A DNA stretch of 64,000 bases from CAWJAP01 sp963834365 (GCA_963834365.1 CAWIBS010000029.1:62001-126000), one strand, 5' to 3'; positions 28,016-39,989 are shown, numbered from the stretch's first letter. Made by a program: numbers and translations. The notes: generated by a model from the sequence alone, not told the origin.

Positions 28016-29341
28016 ATGCGCATTGCCATCAGACTCCTGCTCCTTGTTACGCTGCTCGCGCCTGCGAGCGCCATCGGCCAGCCGGTTCCCGTCAGCGCGC
28101 CCGACACGGTGGGTGTCTCGCCGGCGCGACTGGCACGACTGACCGACACGCTGAAGCGCTACGTGGACGAGGGACGCATCGCCGGCACGGTGACGCTGAT
28201 CGCACGCGACGGTCGCGTCGTCTATTACGAGGCTGCTGGACGTGCGGACGTCGAGCGCAACGTGCCGATGCAGAAGGACTCCATGTTCCGCATCGCGTCG
28301 CAGTCGAAAGCGATCACGAGCGTCGCCATCATGATGCTCGTCGAGGAAGGCCGCATCCTGCTCAACGACCCGCTCCACAAGTTCATCCCCGCGTTCAAGG
28401 CGACGAGTGTCGTCGTGCCGCCGCCGGCCGACGTGTCGCCGGGCAGCCCGGTCGCGGTCGTCGCCGCCAGGCGTCCGATCACGATCCGCGACCTGCTCAC
28501 GCACACCGCCGGCATCGGATACGGAGGGAATGCGGCACGATTTCAGTACGACGCCGCCGGCTTCGATCAGTGGTACTTCGCGGACAAGGCCGAGCCAATC
28601 GGGACGTGGGTCGAGAAGCTCGCGGCGCTGCCCTTCGACGCCCAGCCTGGCGAATCGTATGTCTACGGCTACGCGACCGACATCCTCGGCCATGTCGTGG
28701 AGAAGGCGTCGGGCGTGCCGCTCGACGTCTTCTTCCGCACCCGTATCTTCGAGCCGCTGAAGATGGTGGATACCTACTTCTTCGTGCCCGAAGCCAAGCG
28801 TGCCCGGCTGACGACGGTCTATGCGGCGTCGTCGTCGGGCGCCATCGTCCGGGCGCCCGATGCCGGACGCAGCCAGGGCGCCTATGTGGACGGCCCGCGT
28901 GCCTGCTTCTCCGGCGGTGCGGGGCTCGTCTCGACGGCGGCCGACTACGCGCGCTTCCTGCAGATGCTGCTGAACGGCGGACAGCTCGACGGAGTGCGAC
29001 TGCTCGGGCCGAAGACCGTGGAGCTGATGACGACCAACCACACCGGGACGCTGTACTCGAATGGAACGCTCGGATTCGGGCTGGGGTTCGAGATCACGGA
29101 GCATGTCGGACGCGCCGGGCGCCCGGGATCGGTCGGCGAATTCGGGTGGGGCGGCGCCTACTACACGAGCTACTGGGTCGATCCGCAGGAGAAGCTCGTC
29201 GTCGTGTTCATGTCCCAACTGCTGCCCAGCGGCGGACTCGATCTGCAGGGCAAGGTCCGGACGCTGGTGTACCAGGCCATCGAGGTGACGGGCGGCGAGC
29301 TTCCCGCTCGTGTGCCGCTCCGCAAGACTGCGTCGCGATAG
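28016..29341 (+). CDS. Secreted serine hydrolase of the class C beta-lactamase/esterase family
   Basis: A 441-residue protein with a signal peptide (IAIRLLLLVTLLAPASAIG). MFRIASQSKAITSVAIMMLV contains the SxxK active-site motif (SQSK). SYVYGYATDILGHVVEKASG gives the Tyr of the second motif (YxN equivalent YGY/YAT). FGWGGAYYTSYWVDPQEKL replaces KTG, as is usual in this EstB/lactamase-like branch. The domain is full length, and the extended insert around PPPADVSPGSPVAVVAARR is typical of the acidobacterial group. It probably hydrolyses esters or amides in the periplasm; antibiotic resistance should not be assumed. Confidence 0.88.
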   Translation: MRIAIRLLLLVTLLAPASAIGQPVPVSAPDTVGVSPARLARLTDTLKRYVDEGRIAGTVTLIARDGRVVYYEAAGRADVERNVPMQKDSMFRIASQSKAITSVAIMMLVEEGRILLNDPLHKFIPAFKATSVVVPPPADVSPGSPVAVVAARRPITIRDLLTHTAGIGYGGNAARFQYDAAGFDQWYFADKAEPIGTWVEKLAALPFDAQPGESYVYGYATDILGHVVEKASGVPLDVFFRTRIFEPLKMVDTYFFVPEAKRARLTTVYAASSSGAIVRAPDAGRSQGAYVDGPRACFSGGAGLVSTAADYARFLQMLLNGGQLDGVRLLGPKTVELMTTNHTGTLYSNGTLGFGLGFEITEHVGRAGRPGSVGEFGWGGAYYTSYWVDPQEKLVVVFMSQLLPSGGLDLQGKVRTLVYQAIEVTGGELPARVPLRKTASR

Positions 29342-29378
29342 CCGTCAACGCCTCGAGACGACCACCGATCGGTGAGCA

Positions 29379-30488
29379 TCAAGGTCGGGTGGCGGCTGGA
29401 CGGCTGTTGCCATCGGGCTGGGCTTCCTGGCCCGGCACCACGAGCAGGCCCGACGGTTCGGGGCGGAGGAAGACGCGCGCGCCGCGCGTGAACACCGCGG
29501 CATCGAAGCGGTCGATCGCCACGTCCACGCGGGCGCTGTCGCCCGACGCGGTCTGGCAGTCCACTTTCGCAATCGGCCCGGTGCGCGTGACGTGGACAAT
29601 CGTCGCCGGAATCGCGTGCGGCGTTGACGGCTCGCGCTCGAGCGTCAGGATGTGCGGCCGCGCATAGACCGTTCCGACGCCGTTCCGCGGCGCATTCACT
29701 AGCTCGACGTCGAGCGGCGTCGACCCGACGAACACGCGGCCGTCGTCGATGCGGCAGTGGAAGAGGTTCACGTCGCCAAGGAAGTCGATCACGAACGCGG
29801 ACGCCGGCGTCGCGTAGACCTCCTCCGGGCTGCCAATCTGCTCGACCCGTCCGTGGTTCATGATCACCACCCGGTCGGCGACTTCGAGCGCTTCCTCCTG
29901 ATCGTGGGTCACGAAGACGCTCGTGACGTGCAGGTCGTCGTGGAGGCGCCGCAGCCATCGCCGCAGCTCCTTGCGCACCTTCGCATCCAGCGCCCCGAAC
30001 GGCTCGTCGAGCAGCAGGACGGCGGGCTCGACGGCGAGCGCGCGGGCCAGCGCCACGCGTTGCCGCTGCCCGCCTGACAGCTGCGAGGGGAAGCGATCGG
30101 CCATCGTGTCGAGCTGCACGAGCGCCAGCAGGTCGCGCACCTTGTCGCGGATGGCCGGCTCCCGCAGGCGGGCACGCCGCGGCCGGACACGCAGGCCGAA
30201 CGCGACGTTCTCGAACACCGACATGTGCCGGAAGAGCGCGTAGTGCTGGAACACGAAGCCGACGCGCCGATCGCGCACGCTGTCGAACGTCGCGTCCTGG
30301 CCGTTGAAATGGATCGTCCCCGGCATCGGGCGACTCGAGGCCGGCGATGACGCGGAGCAGCGTCGTCTTGCCCGAGCCCGAGGGCCCGAGCAGCGCGACG
30401 AGCTCTCCCGTCTCACGTCGAGGTTCACGTCCTCGAGCGCGGCGAACGATCCGAATCGCTTGGCGACGTTCCTGATGCCGATGCTCAT
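29379..30488 (-). CDS. cysA: Sulfate/thiosulfate ABC transporter ATP-binding protein CysA
   Basis: The 369-residue frame starts MSIGIRNVAKRFGSFAALED. The signature LSGGQRQRVALARALA, Walker B VLLLDEPFGALD, the switch His in TSVFVTHDQEEALEVADRV and a C-terminal TOBE-like domain are present. As written, Walker A is missing because residues about 27-56 are in the wrong frame; the neighbouring frame there reads GELVALLGPSGSGKTTLLRV. Two compensating one-base errors (about 30325 and 30415) explain this. It is the last gene of porin-cysP-cysT-cysW-cysA and would power sulfate uptake. Confidence 0.88.
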   Translation of the reverse strand: MSIGIRNVAKRFGSFAALEDVNLDVRRESSSRCSGPRARARRRCSASSPASSRPMPGTIHFNGQDATFDSVRDRRVGFVFQHYALFRHMSVFENVAFGLRVRPRRARLREPAIRDKVRDLLALVQLDTMADRFPSQLSGGQRQRVALARALAVEPAVLLLDEPFGALDAKVRKELRRWLRRLHDDLHVTSVFVTHDQEEALEVADRVVIMNHGRVEQIGSPEEVYATPASAFVIDFLGDVNLFHCRIDDGRVFVGSTPLDVELVNAPRNGVGTVYARPHILTLEREPSTPHAIPATIVHVTRTGPIAKVDCQTASGDSARVDVAIDRFDAAVFTRGARVFLRPEPSGLLVVPGQEAQPDGNSRPAATRP

Positions 30489-30489
30489 A

Positions 30490-30596
30490 CTCTTTGGTCT
30501 TTGGTCTTCGGTCTTCGGTCTTCGGTCCGGTCGGCGCGGCTGAAGCCCTGCCTACCGATTTTGCCGCGGCCTCAGCGGAGGCCGGACTATGCGGGC
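30490..30596. repeat. GGTCTTCGGTC repeats plus ACCGATTTTGCCGCGGCCT element
   Basis: Five TTTGGTC/TTCGGTC units, then a sequence that is an inverted, diverged copy of the elements at 42418 and 43978. It separates cysW and cysA and encodes the last residues of cysW (stop at 30554-30552). Confidence 0.7.
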
Positions 30597-31458
30597 ATTG
30601 ACTCCGACGCGTGTGCCTTCCGCTCCACCACCGCTCTTGGCGACGATGGTGACCAGCGCCAGCGCGGCGAGCACGGAGGCGACGGCGAAGGCGGCCGCGA
30701 ACTCGTACTCGTTGTAGAGAATCTCGATGTGGAGAGGCGCGGTGTTGGTCTGGCCGCGCACGTGCCCCGAGACGACCGACACGGCGCCGAATTCGCCGAT
30801 CGCGCGCGCGTTCAGCAGGATCATGCCGTAGAGCAGTCCCCACCGGATCTTCGGCAGCGTGATCCGCCGGAACATCTGCCACGCCGAGGCGCCGAGCGAC
30901 AGCGCGGCTTCCTCCTCCTCGGCGCCCTGTTCCTGCATCAGCGGAATCAGCTCGCGCGCGACGAACGGGAGCGTGACGAACAGCGTCGCGAGCACGATTC
31001 CGGGCAGCGCGAAGATGATGCGGATGTCGCGCTCGGCGAGCCACGGTCCGAGGAGGCCCTGTGCCCCGAACAGCAGCACGAAGATCAGGCCGGAGACGAC
31101 CGGCGACACCGCGAACGGCAGATCGACCAATGTCGTGAGCGCGTGCTTGCCGCGGAACTCGAACCGGGCGATGGCCCAGGCCGCAGCCAGGCCGAACGAC
31201 GGTGTTCAGCGGCAGGACGATCGCCGTGACGGTCAGCGTGAGCAGCAGGGCGGTCGCGGCGTCCGGATGCGCGATCGCCGCGGCGTAGACGGCCGTGCCC
31301 TGCGCGAACGCCTGCGTGAAGACCGCCGCGAGCGGCACGAGGAGAAACAGTCCGAGGAACGCGAGCGCGACGACCGTCAGGAGCCACCGCGCGAGCGGCG
31401 GGTCGGTCGTGCCGCGGACGATCGTGCTGCGGGCTGAGGCGGATGCGGCTGCAGACAC
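30552..31458 (-). CDS. cysW: Sulfate ABC transporter permease CysW, frameshifted
   Basis: The likely start is GTG 31458 (VSAAASASARSTIVRG); nothing better is visible. The N-terminal part reads WLLTVVALAFLGLFLLVPLA and LLLTLTVTAIVLPLNTV. The frame shifts near 31195 and continues LVDLPFAVSPVVSGLIFVLL, TLFVTLPFVARELIPLMQEQ, then EEEAALSLGASAWQMFRRIT, the EAA loop that docks CysA. About 6 membrane helices are expected. The C-terminal GVNARIVRPPLRPRQNR is written by an intergenic repeat, so the true end is uncertain. No stop separates it from the upstream cysT frame (see findings). Confidence 0.82.
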
Positions 31459-31474
31459 GATGCAACTCGCGGCG

Positions 31475-32306
31475 TCAGCGCCGGTCACCCGGGCGGCCCA
31501 CGCCTGGAGGAGGTTCACGGCCAGCAGCAGCACGAACGACGAGACGAGCAGCACGCTCGCCATCGCGGTGGCGCCCGCGTAGTCGTACTGCTCGAGCTTC
31601 GTCATCACGAGCAGCGTCGTGATCTCCGTTCGAAGCGGAAGGTTGCCGGAGATGAACACCACCGACCCGTACTCGCCAGCGCGCGTGCAAAGGCGAGCGT
31701 GAACCCGGTCATCGTCGCCGGCAGCACGACCGGGAGGATGACGCGCCGCACGATCGCGCAGCCGTCCGGCGCCCGAGGCTGGCCGCCGCTTCCTCGAGCT
31801 CGGCCGACAGGTCCTGCAGCACCGGCTGCACGCGTCCGGACCACGAACGGCAGGCCAATGAACGTCAGCGCCACCATGACGCCAAGCGGCGTGAAGGCGA
31901 CGTTGATCCCCAGCGGCTCGAGATACCGGCCGATCCAGCCCGTTGGCGCGTAGACCGCCGTCAGCGCGATCCCGGCCACCGCGGTCGGCAGCGCGAACGG
32001 CAGATCCACCAGCGCATCGACGATGCGGCGGCCCGGGAAGCGATACCGCACCAGCACCCAGGCGACGATGAAGCCGAAGAGCGCGTTGATCAGGGCGGCG
32101 ACGAGCGAGGCCCCGAACGTCAGGCGGTAGGAGGCGAGCGCGCGCGGGTTGGTGACCGCCGCGACGAACCCGCTCAGCGTCATCTCGCTCGCCTTGAGGA
32201 ACACCCCGGCGAGCGGGATCAGGACGAGCAGGCTCAGGTACGCCAGCGTCAGGCCGAGCGCCGGGCCGAAGCCCGGGAGCAGCCGCCGCGCGCGACGCGA
32301 CCTCAA
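31475..32306 (-). CDS. cysT: Sulfate ABC transporter permease CysT (CysU), frameshifted
   Basis: TTG 32306 overlaps the TGA of cysP (TTGA) and starts LRSRRARRLLPGFGPALGLT. LAYLSLLVLIPLAGVFLKAS, YRLTFGASLVAALINALFGF, VDALVDLPFALPTAVAGIAL and YAPTGWIGRYLEPLGINVAF are the CysT/CysU helices and periplasmic loops. Frames change near 31835 (VQPVLQDLSAELEEAAASLG), 31765 (RVILPVVLPATMTGFTLAFA) and 31675 (GEYGSVVFISGNLPLRTEI). The 3' end is not fixed: TGA at 31477-31475 fits one frame, while in the best-supported frame the sequence runs into cysW. Confidence 0.78.
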
Positions 32307-33341
32307 CGCGTACCCACGCCCGGCTGGTAGATCTGGTCGAACACACCGCCGTCGTCGAAGTGGCGCTTCTGGGCCTTCGCCCAGCCACCGAAGGCGCCGT
32401 CGATCGTCACGAGGTTGAGCGCGGGGAACTTCGCAGGCGTGCTTCGTCGCCACCGCCTCGTCGCGCGGGCGATAGTGATGCCTCGCGGCGATCTCCTGGC
32501 CCTCGGGCGTGTAGAGGAACTCGAGGTAGGCCTGCGCGACGGCGCGGGTGCCGCGCTTGTCGACGACCTTGTCCACGACCGCCACCGACGGCTCGGCGAG
32601 GATGCTGAGCGACGGCAGGACGACCTCGAACGTGCTCGCGCCCAGCTTCTCGCGGGCGAGCAGCGCCTCGTTCTCCCAGGAGATGAAGACGTCGCCGATC
32701 CCGCGCTGCGCGAACGTCGTCGTCGAACCGCGCGCGCCCGAGTCGAGCACCGGCACGTTCCGGTAGAGATCGGTGACGAACGCCTTCGCCTTCGATTCGT
32801 CGTTGCCGAACTTCTTCGACGCGTAGGCCCAGGCGGCGAGGTAGTTCCAGCGCGCGCCGCCCGAGGTCTTCGGATTCGGCGTGATCACCGAGACGCCCGG
32901 ACGGACGAGATCGTCCCAGTCACGGATCTTCTTCGGGTTGCCCTTGCGGACCAGGAACACGATCGTGGACGTGTAGGGCGCGCTGTTCGACGGAAGCCGC
33001 GACTGCCAGTTCGCGGGAATCAGCTTGCCGATCGAATGCAGCGCGTCCACGTCGTAGGCGAGCGCGAGAGTCACGACGTCGGCGGCGAGGCCGTCGATGA
33101 CGCCGCGCGCCTGCTTGCCCGAGCCGCCGTGCGACTGGTTGATCGTGACGGCCTGTCCGTGCTTCGACTGCCAGTGCCTGGCGAAGGCGGCGTTGATCTC
33201 CTGATAGAGCTCGCGCGTCGGATCGTACGAGACGTTCAGCAGCGTGACCGGTTTGCCCTGCGCGCGCAGCGTGTGCTCGGCGCCGGCGGCCAGAGAGACG
33301 GCAATTCCGACCAGCCCGATGAAGAGAGAACGACGAAGCAT
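32303..33341 (-). CDS. Sulfate-binding periplasmic protein CysP/Sbp, frameshifted near its end
   Basis: ATG 33341 has GGAGGATT just upstream, and the signal peptide is LRRSLFIGLVGIAVSLAAGA. TLLNVSYDPTRELYQEINAA is the family hallmark. INQSHGGSGKQARGVIDGL, DVVTLALAYDVDAL, TIVFLVRKGNPKKIRDWDDL, ITPNPKTSGGARWNYLAAWA and RGIGDVFISWENEA follow. The frame changes near 32437 and the end reads FPALNLVTIDGAFGGWAKAQ, with stop TGA 32305-32303. It binds sulfate or thiosulfate for the CysTWA permease. Twenty-five bases separate it from the upstream porin, suggesting one transcript. Confidence 0.9.
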
Positions 33342-33366
33342 GAATCCTCCGATGCCGTGTGTGTTG

Positions 33367-34780
33367 TCAGAACGCAATCTGGAACCGCGTGAGCAGGTCG
33401 CGCTCGGTTCGGCGGTTGCCGTCCACCGCGCCGCCGTCGAAGCGGGTTTCGTCGTAGTTCAGGACGATCTTGACCGAGCGGTTCAGGTACCAGTTCACGC
33501 CGGCCGTCCAACCCGTGATCGATCGAGCGGAAGCCGTGGGGCTTGCAAACAGGGGGAACGCCGCAGAATCCACCGAGAGCCCGGTGACGCGCGCCGTCAG
33601 TTCGACGGCGCCGATCGTGCCGCGCGAGGTGTCGAAGTTGCTGTCGCGGCGTGACCGCGCGGAACGACGGGCTCTCGCCGGTGAGCACCCATGAGCCGGC
33701 CACCTGCCAGGCGCGGCTCCCGATTGGCTCGACGATCGCCTCGCGCCGCACCTCCTGCGACGAGAACACGTGCTCGGCGAGGAGGCCGAGGCGGCCGAGA
33801 TAGTAGTAGCCCTGGGTCGAGACGCGATGGCGATCGCCGTCGGCGAAGGCCGTACCCGCCGCCGTCCCGTCGCTGCGATAGCGGAACCACGTGAGCTGGC
33901 CGAGCGAACGCTGCGCCGCAAGCCCGGTGGACGCAAGCGCGCCGCGTTGCGAGCCGACGCTGCCCGCGATCCCGACTCCGAGCTGCTCGAACGCTCCCTG
34001 CGATCCGCGGAAGGGATGCGTGAAGACCCTCGCGACCACATCCTTGCCGTCGCGATCGTCGGCATCCGCGCTCGCGCCATCGGCGACGCCGTTGAAGAGG
34101 CCGAGCGCGTAGCTCACACGCGCCTTCGCCGCCTCGCCGTGGAACATCAGGCCGACATCGCGATTGGGCACGAGCGCGGTCGGCAACGCGCGCTCGACGA
34201 ACATCAGGTCGGTGGCAGACTGCAGCCGCTCGAGGCCGAGCGGCGCCTTGAACTTGCCGACGCGCACGCTCGCCGCCCGCGAAAAGCGCGCATCCAGGTA
34301 GGCGTCCTGCAGGACCGTCGTCCCGGCGCCGAAGTCGGGCATGACCCGGAAGTCGAACAGCCGGAAGGTCGTGGCCTCGAAGATCGGACGCACGCGCCGG
34401 AGCACGAACGAATCCACCCCTGCCTCGACTTCATCGTCCAGATAGGTCCGGTTGTCCAGGTGGAGATACCCGCGGAAGCGCACCTGGTGGGCGCCGTCGG
34501 CCGATCGCAGGCTGAAGCCGCCCTGGCCCGCCGTCGCCTGCGCGGTTTGCGCAACCTTGGCCGCCGCTTCCTCTTTCTCGAGCTCCCGCTTGCGCTCGAG
34601 GACACGGAGCGCCTGATCGAGGGCCTCAATCTGCTCTTCGAGCGTTCGCGCCGGTGCGGTGGTCCCTGCCGCCTCCGCTTCAGCAGGCGGCGCCGAAGCC
34701 ACGGACCCCTGGGCCAGGGAGGAAGGCACGTTGACGGGTGCGAGGAGGAGCAAACCAACGAGGAACACCGAACGAGTCAT
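33367..34780 (-). CDS. OprO/OprP-like anion porin with coiled-coil N-terminus, frameshifted
   Basis: ATG 34780 starts a signal peptide (SVFLVGLLLLAPVNVPSSLA). Residues about 45-80 (ALDQALRVLERKRELEKEEA) form a coiled coil. The barrel follows: VRFRGYLHLDNRTYLDDE, FVLRRVRPIFEATTFRLFDF, RVGKFKAPLGLERLQSATDL and SYALGLFNGVADGASADADD, typical of phosphate-selective porins. The frame shifts near 33650 and ends with NRSVKIVLNYDETRFDGG and LLTRFQIAF, whose terminal Phe is the outer-membrane insertion signal. Preceding cysPTWA on the same strand, it probably admits sulfate or another oxyanion through the outer membrane. Confidence 0.86.
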
Positions 34781-34793
34781 GACCGCCTCTCTT

Positions 34794-34810
34794 GAGCACA
34801 GTCCGTGCCC
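34794..34810 (-). promoter_or_regulatory. Sigma-54-like -24/-12 element before the porin-cys operon
   Basis: On the minus strand GGGCACG-GACT-GTGCT fits TGGCACG-N4-TTGCT, with the essential GG and GC at correct spacing. A sigma-54 activator gene lies divergently 70 bp away. The predicted transcription start would be only a few bases before ATG 34780, which weakens the assignment. Confidence 0.4.
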
Positions 34811-34881
34811 TTCAATGAGCGAACGGTCTAAAGGCATCACAGTGTGGCGGTTAGCGGCTCGAATGGCTCGTCGGCGCTAGG

Positions 34882-36536
34882 TTGGCATATCCATCTAATG
34901 ACACGGAAAATCCGCTAAACCGTGATACAACATGGGCGTTGCTCTCTGACCTGCTTCTCAAGATCTGGCGAGAGACCGGCCGCCACGTCGAGCTGGCCGA
35001 GTCGATCGAACACCTCGCCCAGATGGTCGGCACCGACATTCCCGCCGACCTGATGGCCGTCCGCCGCCTGGATCTGCCCCGCCGGCAGCTCGAGACGGTT
35101 GCCGTGGGGGCGTGTCGATCCGGGGTTGCCCGCCCGGTCCATGCCTGGACGATGTGTGAGCCCGAGCGGCTTCGGGACATCGCGTCGTGGTGTCACGCGG
35201 GCGGGTGTCTGCGTGGCAGCACATCGTCGAACGGGCTCCTGGCCACGCTCGTGCCTTCGGGTCTGGCGGGTGCCTGCCTGGCGGCGCCGCTTCCCGCGGG
35301 CGAGGCGCAGTACGGGGTGCTCGTGTTGTGGCGCGACGATGATGCGGGGTTCGATCCTCGCCACGAGCGCGTGGTCGAGCGATTGCTCGAACCGCTGGGT
35401 GTGGCGCTTGCGAACGATCTCCGGCTGCACGAGATGGCGCGCTTGCGGGAGGCGCTCGAAGCCGACAAGCGCGCGCTGCTCACTCGACTCGGCCGTCGCG
35501 AGCTGGGGGACACGATCGTGGGCGCCGACTCCGGCCTCCGCGAAGTGATGCTGCGGGTGGAGCAGGTGGCGACGACCGATGCCCCGGTGCTGCTCCTCGG
35601 CGAGACGGGAACGGGCAAGGAGGCGATTGCGCGCGCGATTCACGTGCGATCGCATCGGGCCACGGGCCCGATCATGCGGGTCAACTGCGGCGCCCTGCCG
35701 TCGGGTCTCATCGACTCCGAGCTGTTCGGCCACGAGCGTGGCAGCTTCACGGGCGCCGTGGCGACCCGCAAGGGATGGTTCGAGCGGGCGCATGGCGGGA
35801 CGCTGTTTCTCGACGAGGTGGGCGAGCTGCCGCTCGACGCACAAGTGCGGCTGCTGCGGATCGTCCAGGACGGCACGTTCGAACGTGTCGGATCGCAGAA
35901 GCCGCTGACGGTGGACGTCCGCATCGTGGCGGCGACGAACCGGGATCTCCGGGCGATGGTGACGCGCGGGGCGTTTCGCGAGGACCTCTGGTACCGTCTG
36001 GCCGTGTTTCCGATCCACCTTCCGGCGCTGCGCGAGCGGCCTGAGGACATTCCCCCGTTGGCGGCGCACTTCGCGGCGCGTACCGGCATCCGCCTCGGCG
36101 GCGTGCGGCTCGTACCCACCGATGCCGACATCGCGCTCCTGCTCGACTACGACTGGCCGGGCAACGTCCGCGAGTTCGGGGCGGTCATCGAGCGCGCCGC
36201 CATACTCGGCAACGGTCGGGAACTGCGCGTCGCGCCGGCGCTCGGCCTGTCACGCTCGCCCGTGCCGCCGGCGTCGGGGCCCGGGGTGCCTGACACGTCC
36301 GCACCTGTGCCACAGGAGTCCGCCCGCTCCGGCCAGACGCTCGACAAAGCGATGGTGCATGCCATCGAAGCGGCGCTTGCGGAATGTCACGGGCGCATCG
36401 AAGGACCGTTCGGCGCCGCGCGTCGCCTCAACGTCAATCCGCATACCCTGCGCGCGCGGATGCGGCGGCTCGGTGTCGAGTGGGCACGGTTCAGAAGTAC
36501 GAAGGACGAAGGAGGAAGTACGAAGGGAAGCACGCC

Positions 36537-36540
<4 letters not shown>
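34882..36540 (+). CDS. Sigma-54-dependent transcriptional activator (GAF-AAA-Fis)
   Basis: A protein of up to 552 residues; TTG 34882 is the given start but is not certain. Residues about 15-200 resemble a GAF sensor domain (SIEHLAQMVGTDIPADLMAV, CLAAPLPAGEAQYGVLVLWR). The AAA+ domain has Walker A GETGTGKE, GSFTGA in place of GAFTGA, Walker B GGTLFLDEVGELPLDAQ and ATNRDLRAMV. A Fis-type helix-turn-helix is near the C-terminus (GPFGAARRLNVNPHTLRARM). The last residues (STKDEGGSTKGSTP) are encoded by an intergenic-type repeat. It is NorR-like in layout. The divergent porin-cys operon is a likely target, and recQ overlaps its stop. Confidence 0.88.
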
Positions 36541-38382
<1,842 letters not shown>

Positions 38383-38405
38383 CCGGCGAGCCCGCGCGTT
38401 CACGG

Positions 38406-38423
38406 GTCCGGCTGAAGCCGGAC
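38406..38423. repeat. REP-like palindrome GTCCGGCTGAAGCCGGAC
   Basis: Intact copy 23 bp after recQ, facing a second copy that is split by the IS element (left half at 38479, right half at about 39972). Confidence 0.8.
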
Positions 38424-38488
38424 ACTACTTCCTCCCACGACGGAGCTGACCGGAAGCACTGGCACGTCGTACGTCAGTGTCCGGCTTT

Positions 38489-39961
38489 TGAGCCAGTTTG
38501 TGCTTGCGCTCGGATCCTGGCTCGTCGATCCTGCGCGCATGCGTGACGAATTGTTTCCCGAGATCGAGCGGGGTGGCGCGGTGCCGGAGGCGGAGGACGG
38601 CGCGCCGCGGTATGAGACGGCCAATCGCACGCAGCTCGAATTGCTGCCGTGCGACCTGGAAGGCCTGCTGCCCCCCGGCCACGCCGCCCGGCTGGTGTGG
38701 CGGTTCGTCGAGGGGCTGGACCTGTCGGCGCTCTATGCGGGGATCAAAGCGCGGGAGGGCCACGCGGGCCGAAGCCCCATAGACCCGAAGATTCTGGTCG
38801 CGCTGTGGCTCTACGCGACGATCGACGGCGTCGGGGCGGCGCGCGAACTGGATCGGTTGTGCGGCCGCCACGACGCGTATCGGTGGCTGCGCGGCGGCGT
38901 GTCGGTGAATTACCACACGTTGAGTGATTTTCGGGTGGCGCATCAGGCCGCGCTCGACGACCTGCTGACCCAATCGATCGCGCTGCTGCGGTTCAAGGGC
39001 ATCGTGACGTTGGCGCGCGTGGCGCAAGACGGGACGCGCGTCCGGGCCAGTGCGGGCGTCGGCTCGTTCCGCCGCGCCGCGACGCTGCGCGCGTGCCTGA
39101 AAGAGGCCCAGAAACTGGTGGCGCGCACGAAGCGGCAAGGGGAGGGCGGGCTGACGCGCACCGAGGCGGCGCAGGCGCGCGCGGCCGCCGAGCGCGAGGC
39201 CCGCGTCGAAGACGCCCTCGCCGCGCTGCCGGCGGTCCAGGCGGCCAAAGCCCGCACCGCCCGCAAGCGCCCGACGGGGGCGCGCGCGCCCGAGGCGCGG
39301 GTGTCGACGACGGATCCCGAGGCCCGCATCATGAAGCTGGGGACCGGCGGGTATCGGCCCGCGTATAACGTGCAGTTCGCCACCGATCACGACAGTCACG
39401 TGATTGTGGGGGTGGCGGTCACCAACGCTGGCAGCGATCAGCAGGAGTTGGTCCCGATGCTCACGCAAATCGAGCAGCGCGTCGGCCGGCCGGCCACGGT
39501 GCTGGCCGACGGGGGCTACGTCTCGCATGCGGGGATCGAGGCGGTGACGGCGCGCGGGGTGCGCCTGCTGGCGCCGGTGCCGCGCCAGCGGGGCTCGGCC
39601 GCGCCGGTGCCGGTCCTGCGCACGGACTCGCCCGCCGTGGCCGCCTGGCGTCTGCGCATGCTCACCGACGAGGCCAAGCACGAGTACCGCCAGCGCGGCG
39701 CGATTGCGGAGCGGATCAATGCCGACGCCCGCACCCATCGCACGTTGGATTGCCTCGGGGTGCGGGGGTTGCCGAAGGTGCACACCTGGGTCCTCTGGGT
39801 CGCCCTCGCGCACAACATGATGCGCGCGATGGCGCTGGTGCCGCACGTGATGACGTAGCGCCCGCGCCTCCGGGGCGCCGAAATCGCGACCTCGGCCGCC
39901 GCGGACCGGCGCTGGCGCCGCGGGGGCCGCACCCTCGCCCCCGCGGGCACCTCCTTGCTGA
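38489..39961. mobile_element. IS1182-like insertion sequence, about 1.47 kb
   Basis: The ends TGAGCCAGTTTGTGC (38489) and, in inverse, TCAGCAAGGAGGTGC (from 39961) match at 10 of 15 positions, as for imperfect terminal repeats. Outside them lie TGTCCGGCTTT and TTAGCCGGACCC, the two halves of a GTCCGGCT..AGCCGGAC palindrome, so the element appears to sit in a REP loop. It contains one transposase gene. The exact ends and target duplication are inferred. Confidence 0.7.
38539..39858 (+). CDS. IS1182-family transposase (DDE type)
   Basis: The frame is open from TTG 38488 at the element edge; ATG 38539 gives 439 residues. GLDLSALYAGIKAREGHAGR and PIDPKILVALWLYATIDGVG, then LDRLCGRHDAYRWLRGG and VNYHTLSDFRVAH, form the N-terminal domain typical of IS1182/IS5-group transposases. 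VARVAQDGTRVRASAG carries the first catalytic Asp. After a charged coiled-coil insert, DPEARIMKLGTGGYRPAYNV and VLADGGYVSHAGIEAV give the second Asp, and RQRGAIAERINADARTHRTL the Glu region. The frame is intact, so it may be active. The window shows no second copy. Confidence 0.88.
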   Translation: MRDELFPEIERGGAVPEAEDGAPRYETANRTQLELLPCDLEGLLPPGHAARLVWRFVEGLDLSALYAGIKAREGHAGRSPIDPKILVALWLYATIDGVGAARELDRLCGRHDAYRWLRGGVSVNYHTLSDFRVAHQAALDDLLTQSIALLRFKGIVTLARVAQDGTRVRASAGVGSFRRAATLRACLKEAQKLVARTKRQGEGGLTRTEAAQARAAAEREARVEDALAALPAVQAAKARTARKRPTGARAPEARVSTTDPEARIMKLGTGGYRPAYNVQFATDHDSHVIVGVAVTNAGSDQQELVPMLTQIEQRVGRPATVLADGGYVSHAGIEAVTARGVRLLAPVPRQRGSAAPVPVLRTDSPAVAAWRLRMLTDEAKHEYRQRGAIAERINADARTHRTLDCLGVRGLPKVHTWVLWVALAHNMMRAMALVPHVMT

Positions 39962-39989
39962 TTAGCCGGACCCGAAAATACCCGGCTGG

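Noticed and set aside
28016..29341. Beta-lactamase resistance gene
   Set aside because: Motifs fit the broad class C serine hydrolase/esterase group; the KTG motif is replaced, so resistance is not supported.
29170..32388. 1072-codon minus-strand frame across the sulfate operon
   Set aside because: Only fragments (Walker A of CysA, parts of CysT and CysW) are real; the frame is a mosaic created by frameshifts.
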